Shown: positions 1-5,396 of the stretch, in pieces
How the letters are laid out: each line of letters opens with the position of its first letter
Numbering within the stretch: position 1 is the stretch's first letter
Origin: CAYUJH01 sp964394585
Lineage (GTDB): Bacteria; Bacteroidota; Bacteroidia; Cytophagales; Flammeovirgaceae
Assembly (NCBI GenBank): GCA_964394585.1
Contig: CAYMYI010000180.1
Span: 1-6,150, forward strand
Direction of reading: 5' to 3'
DNA length: 6,150 nucleotides
The notes under the pieces: generated by a model
Databases searched by the model: none
What the model saw: the letters and a program-made list of their open reading frames with translations, nothing else
What the model was told of the DNA's origin: nothing
Position numbers and translations under genes: made by a program

Positions 1-240
1 GTGTGGAGTCTGAGGCCAACCTGGTCCGCCATGAAGAAATAGTAAAACAGGTAAGTCTTCAGACGCACCGGTCATTTCCACATATTGTTCTTCTCCACCT
101 AATTCGACAAAAGTTTTTTCTTGAACTCTTGCTGAGCTTTCATTGGTTTGTGTATTCTTATTATCCTGATTTTGACACCCAATAAGGATGATTAATAATA
201 AAAGTGCTATAATAATTTTCATCTTTTTTTGTTTTGTCAT
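1..240 (-). CDS. Lipoprotein alpha/beta hydrolase, proline iminopeptidase-like (N-terminal part only)
   Basis: The minus strand from the ATG at 240-238 is open to the window edge, giving the first 80 residues; the rest lies to the left. Residues 1-22 form a lipoprotein signal: Lys-rich start (MTKQKKMK), a run of Leu/Ile, and a lipobox L19-I20-G21-C22, so the mature protein should be lipidated on Cys22 and envelope-anchored. After a polar linker (about 23-40) comes a beta-rich stretch and then LLFLHGGPG, with H70-G71-G72-P73-G74. HGGPG is the oxyanion-hole motif of the alpha/beta hydrolase family that includes proline iminopeptidases (peptidase S33). The nucleophile elbow and the Asp and His of the triad are outside the window, so activity and substrate cannot be judged. 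A second in-frame ATG at 222-220 (codon 7) would also leave a workable signal peptide. The gene is divergent from the AraC regulator, about 394 bases away. The hydrolase class is fairly sure; the substrate is unknown. Confidence 0.82.
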   Translation of the reverse strand, partial: MTKQKKMKIIIALLLLIILIGCQNQDNKNTQTNESSARVQEKTFVELGGEEQYVEMTGASEDLPVLLFLHGGPGWPQTPH

Positions 241-260
241 AATTGCCACACAACGTTTGT

Positions 261-280
261 ATAAACGCTATTGCGTTTAT
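261..280. repeat. Perfect inverted repeat, 8-base arms
   Basis: ATAAACGC and GCGTTTAT are exact reverse complements separated by TATT. The repeat lies 21 bases upstream of the lipoprotein hydrolase start (minus strand), so it would fall in that gene's 5' leader or core promoter. It could be an operator, a leader hairpin, or part of a dispersed intergenic repeat, because the adjoining ACACAACGTTT (248-258) recurs at 2926-2936. Confidence 0.6.
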
Positions 281-441
281 TTTCCATATCCCAATATCGA
301 GATATTATATTCGAGTGGACTTACAATCTTTTCTATGCGTTCCTTAGGCTAGATGTGGCACTCAAAGCTTGCCTTTTTTTATGAAAAATATGCCAATTCA
401 GCACCTAAGTATACTCGCTACGGATTAGTTTGAGGAAAGAA

Positions 442-472
442 AAGACTTGTGAAAGTGAGCAAATCAAGTCTT
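442..472. repeat. Inverted repeat upstream of the AraC regulator
   Basis: AAGACTTG at 442-449 and CAAGTCTT at 465-472 are exact reverse complements with a 15-base spacer. The half-site AAGACT recurs once more in direct orientation at 476-481. The regulator start is at 635, so this lies about 160 bases upstream. Two half-sites in this arrangement could bind a dimeric regulator, including the AraC protein itself, but no binding motif is known to me for it. A chance occurrence is possible in AT-rich DNA. Confidence 0.4.
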
Positions 473-485
473 ATGAAGACTCAAA

Positions 486-597
486 TTGCATATAAAATTG
501 AGGTGAAAATGAATTTACCTGTTTTCTTCGCAGAAAGAGAACTATCAAATAGAGGCTTTTATAATTCTCGAATTGTACAGATGCACTTGCATATAAA
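486..597 (+). repeat. Direct repeat TTGCATATAAA, two copies
   Basis: The 11-mer TTGCATATAAA occurs at 486-496 and again at 587-597, a start-to-start distance of 101 bases (close to 9.6 helical turns at 10.5 bases per turn). Both copies lie between the inverted repeat at 442-472 and the AraC regulator start at 635. Repeated sites at this spacing can serve looped regulator binding, but I infer this only from position. Confidence 0.4.
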
Positions 598-634
598 CTA
601 ACCCTTTTGCCTGATTGGGAAATCCCCTCCGTAA

Positions 635-1750
635 ATGAGTATTGACTTTAACATTCCAACCATTTTAGTATTCGCTCTGCTTGTTAATGGAGTGTTCGCT
701 TCCTTTATCTTAATTCTTAGGAAGGAAAACACCCAAGCAAATAGATACCTGGCGGCGTTGTCGTTCCTACTTTCGTTGTGGCTATGTGATACTTTCTTTC
801 GGGTTTCAGGTATTTACCAACGGCAACCGAATTTTTATTTCCTTCCCATTTATTTTTCGTTCGGGTTTGGCCCCCTCATTTATTTCTACACGCTTCAATT
901 ATCAAAAAAGGATTTTCACTTCTTTTTCAGGCAGTTTTTTCATTTCATACCTGCGCTCCTTCAATTTCTTTTTTATTTCTACCTGCAACTTCAAGACTAC
1001 TCCTTTAGGCGTGCATTTTGGTTCGAAATTCATCGACCTTATACATATGATATTGAGCTGGCTCTGAGTTTTGTATCCCTGCTGATTTATTTGGTTCTAA
1101 GCCGAACCCAAATTAAACGGTATAGGAAACACATCGAAAATTCTTTTTCAAACCTACATAGAATTACACTTCAGTGGCTCAACCAGTTGCACATTGCATT
1201 ATTTGTACTCTCTGTTTTGTGGCTTTTCGAAATTGCTGCCAGACTTACTTGGCACCTGTACCCTACCACCCCGTTTTCATCAATCGCTATGGGCTTCGCC
1301 ATCCTTTTGATCGCCATAGGGGGTATTCTGCAAAAAGACTTGTCGCAGACTACAGCCTCCCTATCCGTTGAGCACGCCGACGCAGCGAGTTTACCAGAAT
1401 CTCATGAAGTAATTGACCCGAAAGAAGTTGCAAAAGTGCAGCAAATTCTGCTTGAAAAAGAACTCTTCCTCATTCCGGAGATTACCCTAAAAGAATTTTC
1501 TGAACAGGTAGGGCTATCTTCCAGAGAAACTTCTCGGATTATCAATCAAGGTCTCAACATGTCGTTTATTGATTTTATAAATCAATACCGAATTGAGCGG
1601 TTTAAGGAATTGGCTAACAGCAAAAAAGCGGAGCAATTAACTCTCCTGGGTATTGCTTATGAAAGTGGTTTCAACTCCAAATCAACCTTTAACCGTGTAT
1701 TCAAGAAATTTGAAGGAAAAAGTCCCTCTTCGTACCTAAAAGAGTCTTAA
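635..1750 (+). CDS. Membrane-anchored AraC-family transcriptional regulator
   Basis: This 371-residue protein joins a membrane half to a DNA-binding half. Seven hydrophobic stretches, at about 8-28, 37-55, 68-88, 98-118, 138-156, 182-203 and 213-232, read as transmembrane helices. A soluble linker (about 233-265) follows. Residues about 266-370 form an AraC-type domain with two helix-turn-helix units: the first around ITLKEFSEQVGLSSRETSRI, followed by the typical FINQYRIERFKELA linker helix, and the second around LLGIAYESGFNSKSTFNRVF with the conserved FKKFEGKSPSSYL ending. Regulators of this design are common in Bacteroidota; the membrane part is presumed to sense an envelope or small-molecule signal, but the ligand is unknown. 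The ATG at 635 is chosen because it starts directly before the first membrane helix; the ribosome site is weak, as is usual in the phylum. The serine hydrolase gene follows 97 bases downstream on the same strand and is a plausible target. Confidence 0.9.
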   Translation: MSIDFNIPTILVFALLVNGVFASFILILRKENTQANRYLAALSFLLSLWLCDTFFRVSGIYQRQPNFYFLPIYFSFGFGPLIYFYTLQLSKKDFHFFFRQFFHFIPALLQFLFYFYLQLQDYSFRRAFWFEIHRPYTYDIELALSFVSLLIYLVLSRTQIKRYRKHIENSFSNLHRITLQWLNQLHIALFVLSVLWLFEIAARLTWHLYPTTPFSSIAMGFAILLIAIGGILQKDLSQTTASLSVEHADAASLPESHEVIDPKEVAKVQQILLEKELFLIPEITLKEFSEQVGLSSRETSRIINQGLNMSFIDFINQYRIERFKELANSKKAEQLTLLGIAYESGFNSKSTFNRVFKKFEGKSPSSYLKES

Positions 1751-1758
1751 TACATGAA

Positions 1759-1793
1759 TTGAGCCGTCTCAAAGAATTAATTGGGACGCTCAA
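1759..1793 (+). terminator. Strong hairpin after the AraC gene, possible terminator or attenuator
   Basis: TTGAGCCGTCTCAA (1759-1772) pairs with TTGGGACGCTCAA (1781-1793) around the loop AGAATTAA, with one bulged C and one T:G wobble, giving about 13 base pairs. It begins nine bases after the regulator stop codon. The downstream bases are A-rich rather than T-rich, so it is not a classical intrinsic terminator on the plus strand. It may still end or pause transcription, protect the upstream mRNA from decay, or separate expression of the regulator from that of the serine hydrolase. Confidence 0.5.
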
Positions 1794-1847
1794 AAAACAT
1801 ACAATCGAGATGTTTGCCAAAGAACATACATTTTAAAGTAAAGAATC

Positions 1848-2912
1848 ATGCAAACATTTTTGGTATTAATTTCATTGATTACGGGGGCAGTTACCTCCGC
1901 ATTTTCACAACCCAACGATACGGCAACCATCGACAAGGCAGTTGAAAACTACATCCATCGCCACGGTTTTTCGGGTACTATTTTAGTGGCTCATCAAGGC
2001 CAACCGATTTTTCACCAATCTTATGGGTTCGCCTATTATTCCGCTTCGGATACCATCCAGAATCATTACCATTATTCCATTGCCTCTGTAACCAAGTTGT
2101 TTACCTGCATCAGAATTTTACAGTTAGCAGAGGCAGGTAGCTTATCGTTGGATGAACCGATAGTTGAGTATTTACCGCAATATGAAACAAAAATTTCAAA
2201 TCAGGTTACCCCACACCACCTTCTCTTGCATATCTCTTGGTTACCTGAAGAGAAAGACAAGTTGTATCAGCATACATATGAACCGCAAGATTGGGCAGAA
2301 AAAGTGCTAGGCTATCGGCGCAAAAACAACATCGGTCAATTCAACTATAACAATCTTGACTATGTTTTATTTGGTTTGATTATCGAAAAGCTGACGGGCA
2401 ACTCATGGGAAAAAGAAATTGAACAAGCCATTTTAAAGCCTTTAAATATGCATGAAACAGGCTGGTTAGCATATGGAGACTATCCGCGAAATTTTGCCTA
2501 TACCTATAGCAAAAAACGGAACAGGTTACAGCAAGACCCTTTATTCTACATAGAAAACTTCTACGCAGCAGGGAGTATGTACTCAACCACTTTAGACCTT
2601 CTCAAACTTGACCAAGCTCTTTATTCAGACAGATTACTTACAGCCCAAAGTAAACAGCTACTTGCCCAGTCTTATCCGGAATATAACTATGCGGGCTACA
2701 GTGTTTGGAACTACCAGTACCCTTTTGCCAAGGGAAAGCCTACCATTATGGAACGCAGGGGAAAGATCTTGGGAGCCAATGTTGTGTTAGTTCGGCTTAC
2801 CGATTCGCATGATACCATTATCATTTTAAGTAATGATGACCGGTTTAATCCTGATTCTTTTGGCGATACAGAAAACCTGAGAGAAACTTTAATTAAAGCC
2901 CTATATGAATAA
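1848..2912 (+). CDS. Exported serine hydrolase, beta-lactamase/PBP-like family (class C fold)
   Basis: The 354-residue product begins with a Sec signal peptide (MQTFLVLISLITGAVTSAFS), likely cut before Gln21, so the enzyme should act outside the inner membrane. The family's serine nucleophile motif SxxK is S80-V-T-K83, followed by the usual helix (LFTCIRILQLAEAG) and SLDEPIVEYLP. The second motif, YxN, is Y167-N168-N169 in FNYNNLDYVLFG. AAGSMYSTTLDLLKLDQAL (240-258) is a further conserved block. The third motif, normally KTG or HxG before a PGF-like turn, reads R303-R304-G305-KILGAN, so a basic residue is kept but the usual Lys or His is Arg. The usual HTSGLP loop reads HISWLP (128-133). Members of this fold include class C beta-lactamases, D-aminopeptidases, peptidoglycan DD-peptidases and esterases; I cannot choose among them. 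It follows the AraC gene and may be controlled by it; TAAAG at 1835-1839 may help ribosome binding. Confidence 0.88.
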   Translation: MQTFLVLISLITGAVTSAFSQPNDTATIDKAVENYIHRHGFSGTILVAHQGQPIFHQSYGFAYYSASDTIQNHYHYSIASVTKLFTCIRILQLAEAGSLSLDEPIVEYLPQYETKISNQVTPHHLLLHISWLPEEKDKLYQHTYEPQDWAEKVLGYRRKNNIGQFNYNNLDYVLFGLIIEKLTGNSWEKEIEQAILKPLNMHETGWLAYGDYPRNFAYTYSKKRNRLQQDPLFYIENFYAAGSMYSTTLDLLKLDQALYSDRLLTAQSKQLLAQSYPEYNYAGYSVWNYQYPFAKGKPTIMERRGKILGANVVLVRLTDSHDTIIILSNDDRFNPDSFGDTENLRETLIKALYE

Positions 2913-3209
2913 TGCCATGGAAAATACACAACGTTTCAAGTAATATGAGCATTTAGTTGAGTGGGTTACTCCCTGATATTATGGAACAAATGTCAGGATG
3001 CGCTTTCGAGGAGAGCTTGCTGGAAGAAAAATCGAACCATAGCTACAGGATATTGCTTTGCATAGTGAGTCAAGATGTTCTTTTAATATCTTTGAAGTAA
3101 TAGAATTTCCTAACGAACTCAATCTTATTGCAGCAAATAATTCAACCGCCTTTGCTACGCAACTTTAGCGTATTCATGCATATTTTCTTTAAAAGAACCA
3201 CCTAAGAAA
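2913..3209. other. Intergenic region without a convincing gene
   Basis: These 297 bases separate the serine hydrolase from the CPBP protease. Short open frames exist: 39 codons from the ATG at 2981, a frame from 2998 to 3168 interrupted by a TAG at 3040-3042, and a 61-codon minus-strand frame (3164-2982) with no ATG start. None matches a family I recognise. The sequence could be the decayed remnant of a gene or only a leader. It also contains ACACAACGTTT (2926-2936), shared with 248-258, and a -7-like element at 3087-3094. Confidence 0.5.
3087..3094 (+). promoter_or_regulatory. Candidate Bacteroidota -7 element before the CPBP protease
   Basis: TATCTTTG matches the TAnnTTTG consensus exactly. 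The nearest TTTG upstream (3057-3060) leaves a 26-base gap, longer than the usual spacing of about 17-23, so the -33 partner is doubtful. It would give a leader of roughly 105-110 bases for the gene at 3210. Confidence 0.3.
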
Positions 3210-3881
3210 ATGGATGCAGATAAATTTAATAGAGCTTCGCAGTATGTTGTAGGGCTGGCAATAGCCTTATTACTACCTCTTTTCAGCATTCTAATTGTTC
3301 ATAACTCTTACGTGCGCCCGTTTTGGCACGAGCCTACCGCCACGTTAATAGGCTTACTGTTTATGTGGATGGCTACCTTTTTATTGTTAGCTCACATTGT
3401 TTTTGCAGAAAATGAACCGTTAGAGTCCATCGGATGGCACCCGTTAACTGTAAAGCAATGGTTGGCAGCTTTAGGGATTGGAGTGTTATGTTCTCTTTTA
3501 GTGCCTGCCCTGTATTTTGCCATGAGTTTAGTGATTGCCTTGCCAAATGGGGGTGATGTACTTACCCAAACCGAACACCCTTCTTGGGTAATTCTAGCGG
3601 GGATTTTTACCGCTGCTGTTACTGAAGAGATTTTGCTTCGGGCATATCCTATCGAACGTTTTGCTGCCATTTTTGAGAACCAATGGATAGGTGTATGCAT
3701 TAGCCTTCTTGTATTTGTGAGCCTACACGCCGAAAATTGGAGTATGCCCCATGTACTAGGGGTGGTATTGCCCTTAGGGATTATCCTATCGTTGCTTTAT
3801 TTGAAAACCCGCAGTGTATTGTTTGTCATCATCGTCCATTTTATGGTCGATTTACCCCTGTGGGTGATGTCGATTTCGTAA
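3210..3881 (+). CDS. CPBP-family intramembrane metalloprotease
   Basis: The 223-residue product is a polytopic membrane protein of the CPBP family (CAAX prenyl protease / bacteriocin-processing, Pfam family formerly called Abi). Hydrophobic stretches lie at about 12-31, 43-65, 85-110, 126-137, 158-172, 180-198 and 201-220. The three family motifs are present: E139-E140-x3-R144 (EEILLR), F169-x3-H173 (FVSLH) and H210-x3-D214 (HFMVD). In the family the Glu and His residues form the metal-dependent active site inside the membrane, and all are conserved here, so activity is plausible. Substrates are not deducible: relatives process prenylated proteins in eukaryotes and act in bacteriocin maturation, self-immunity or regulated proteolysis in bacteria. 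I see no small leader-peptide gene or bacteriocin export gene next to it. The ATG at 3210 is the first in frame ahead of the first membrane helix. The gene is about 297 bases from the upstream hydrolase and 105 bases from the downstream symporter, so it is probably transcribed alone. Confidence 0.88.
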   Translation: MDADKFNRASQYVVGLAIALLLPLFSILIVHNSYVRPFWHEPTATLIGLLFMWMATFLLLAHIVFAENEPLESIGWHPLTVKQWLAALGIGVLCSLLVPALYFAMSLVIALPNGGDVLTQTEHPSWVILAGIFTAAVTEEILLRAYPIERFAAIFENQWIGVCISLLVFVSLHAENWSMPHVLGVVLPLGIILSLLYLKTRSVLFVIIVHFMVDLPLWVMSIS

Positions 3882-3960
3882 TCTATTCTCGTTGAATGTC
3901 CCCCCTTTCTTAATCTTCGGTTAAAACGGCAAGTTGTAGCTCGCAAATGGTAATTTCTTG

Positions 3961-3968
3961 TAAGTTTG
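3961..3968 (+). promoter_or_regulatory. Candidate Bacteroidota -7 promoter element for the symporter
   Basis: TAAGTTTG matches TAnnTTTG exactly in the 105-base gap before the symporter. A TTG at 3934-3936 could be the -33 element, but the 24-base gap is slightly long. Transcription from here would begin around 3972-3976, leaving a leader of only about 12-15 bases to a start at 3987, or about 40 bases to one at 4017. Confidence 0.45.
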
Positions 3969-3986
3969 TAATCGCTCATATGAATT

Positions 3987-5396
3987 TTGTATGAACAAAC
4001 GAACGGACAAGATATTTTGAAAACTATAGAATCGGCCCTAATCGCATTTGGAAATTATGCGTGGGGTACTCCTTTGCTTGTGTTGCTTCTTGGTGGAGGC
4101 TTTTTCTTTATGTTATACTCGCGCTTTCTGCCTTTCCAATATTTTGGGCATGCCATCAATGTGCTACGAGGCAAGTACGACGACCCTAACGACCCTGGCG
4201 ATATCACTCACTACCAAGCTTTAGCAAGCGCCATTGCCGCCACAGTAGGCATGGGAAATATTAGTGGGGTAGCCGTTGCCATTGTTACCGGAGGCCCCGG
4301 AGCCTTATTTTGGATGTGGGTGAGTGCATTTTTGGGTATTGCCACCAAATTTTTCACCTGTACCCTGTCAATCATGTACAGAGGGAAAGACGACCAAGGC
4401 AATGTACAAGGCGGCCCGATGTATGTAATTGTCGAGGGGATGGGCAAGCGGTTCAAACCGTTAGCAGTGCTATTCTGCATAGCCGCATTCTTTGGATGTA
4501 TTCCAGCGTTTCAGGCAAACCAACTCACACAGGTAATTCGCGATATTATCTTGGTTCCCAACGGAGTGAACCCTGCCGACCCTTTCTGGATGAATTTCTC
4601 AATTGGTGTAGGAATGCTGATTTTAGTATCGATGGTAATCTTCGGCGGTATTAAAACTATTGCCTCAGTAGCGAGTAAAATGGTCCCTACTATGGTTGTA
4701 ATGTATGTAGGTTTGGTGCTGTTCATTCTGCTTTCCAATGCCTCAGAAATTCCGGCTTGTTTCGAGCTCATCGTTGTAGATGCATTTACCGGCAAAGCAG
4801 TGCTAGGCGGTGCTGTTGGTGCCGTAATTATTGCAGGAGCGCGAAGAGCTGCGTTTTCAAACGAAGCAGGCATAGGAACGGCTCCTATGATGCACGGTGC
4901 TGCTAAAACACACGAACCTGTGCGCGAAGGACTTGTTGCCATGTTGGGTCCGGCGATTGATACTCTCCTCGTTTGTACGATGACTGCCCTTGCTATTTTA
5001 ATTACCGGCGTATGGAAAACCGGTGGAGATAATGGCGTAACCTTAACCGCTAGCGCCTTCGACGCTGCCATCCCGTTTGGGCTAGGGCCTTATTTGTTGG
5101 TCATTTGCGTGCTTATCTTTGCCCTGAGCTCTTTATTCTCATTCTCTTATTACGGTGCAAAATGTACTGGCTTTTTGTTCGGCACGAAATACATCAATTA
5201 TTATAATACCTTTTACGTTTCTACCATCGTTTTTGGAGCAGTCGCCTCTTTGCCAGCCGTAATCAGCCTTATCGACGGAATGTACGCACTCATGTCGATT
5301 CCTACTATGGTTTCAGCCTTGTATCTTTCCCCTAAGGTCATTTCCGCTGCAAAAGATTACTTTCAGCGAATGCGCCAAAAGGAGACAACCCTCTAA
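3987..5396 (+). CDS. AGCS-family sodium:alanine/glycine symporter
   Basis: The 469-residue inner-membrane transporter couples uptake of alanine or glycine to sodium entry (alanine or glycine:cation symporter family, as AgcS and DagA). Diagnostic blocks are present: VGMGNISGVAVAIVTGGPGA at about 87-106, FWMWVSAFLGIATKF (108-122), QGGPMYVI (141-148), GARRAAFSNEAGIGTAP (284-300) followed by MMHGAAKTHEPVREG, and a Gly/Ala-rich membrane core with about ten or eleven helices. Length is normal for the family. The start is uncertain: a TGA lies in frame at 3981-3983, and no ATG occurs in frame before the first membrane helix. I use the TTG at 3987; a TTG at 4017 is an alternative. The ATGs at 3980 and 3991 are in other frames and end after 4 and 9 codons. 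The stop codon overlaps that of the convergent menC. The family call is very secure; alanine versus glycine preference is not visible. Confidence 0.93.
   Translation: MYEQTNGQDILKTIESALIAFGNYAWGTPLLVLLLGGGFFFMLYSRFLPFQYFGHAINVLRGKYDDPNDPGDITHYQALASAIAATVGMGNISGVAVAIVTGGPGALFWMWVSAFLGIATKFFTCTLSIMYRGKDDQGNVQGGPMYVIVEGMGKRFKPLAVLFCIAAFFGCIPAFQANQLTQVIRDIILVPNGVNPADPFWMNFSIGVGMLILVSMVIFGGIKTIASVASKMVPTMVVMYVGLVLFILLSNASEIPACFELIVVDAFTGKAVLGGAVGAVIIAGARRAAFSNEAGIGTAPMMHGAAKTHEPVREGLVAMLGPAIDTLLVCTMTALAILITGVWKTGGDNGVTLTASAFDAAIPFGLGPYLLVICVLIFALSSLFSFSYYGAKCTGFLFGTKYINYYNTFYVSTIVFGAVASLPAVISLIDGMYALMSIPTMVSALYLSPKVISAAKDYFQRMRQKETTL

Larger units (their letters stand above)
241..634. other. Divergent intergenic region, AT-rich, with repeats
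   Basis: These 394 bases separate the leftward lipoprotein hydrolase from the rightward AraC regulator and must hold the promoters of both. I found no well-spaced TTG plus TAnnTTTG pair for the regulator; TTAGTTTG at 425-432 is a 7-of-8 match to the -7 element but lacks a partner. On the minus strand CAAGCTTTG-type sequence (363-370 on the plus strand) is a 7-of-8 match, with a TTG 23 bases upstream, about 120 bases before the hydrolase start; this is weak. The region holds a perfect inverted repeat (261-280), a second inverted repeat (442-472), an 11-base direct repeat (486-496 and 587-597) and a seven-T run (374-380) after a short GGCA/TGCC stem. A 60-base sample (241-300) is 35% GC by hand count. 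Confidence 0.6.

Noticed and set aside
357..380. GGCA/TGCC stem followed by seven T residues, like an intrinsic terminator on the plus strand
   Set aside because: The stem is only four base pairs with a nine-base loop, and no plus-strand gene ends just upstream.
2981..3100. 39-codon plus-strand frame starting MEQMSGCAFEESLLEE
   Set aside because: Short, no clear ribosome site, no recognisable family, and other frames through the same bases are equally open.
2979..3164. 61-codon minus-strand frame in the spacer before the CPBP protease
   Set aside because: No ATG start after the upstream stop and no recognisable motif; kept only as part of the possible-remnant observation.
3185..3197. Near-palindrome TTCTTTAAAAGAA before the CPBP start
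   Set aside because: Simple A/T-rich symmetry of this size is expected by chance in this DNA, and nothing else supports an operator.
3210..3881. Bacteriocin or immunity locus around the CPBP protease
   Set aside because: No leader peptide, peptidase-containing exporter, modification enzyme or other bacteriocin gene is visible within the window, so the protease alone does not support it.
4511..5071. 186-codon open frame on the minus strand
   Set aside because: It lies wholly inside the symporter gene, antisense to highly conserved AGCS motifs; its Thr/Pro/Ala-rich translation is what the reverse of a Gly/Ala-rich membrane gene gives.
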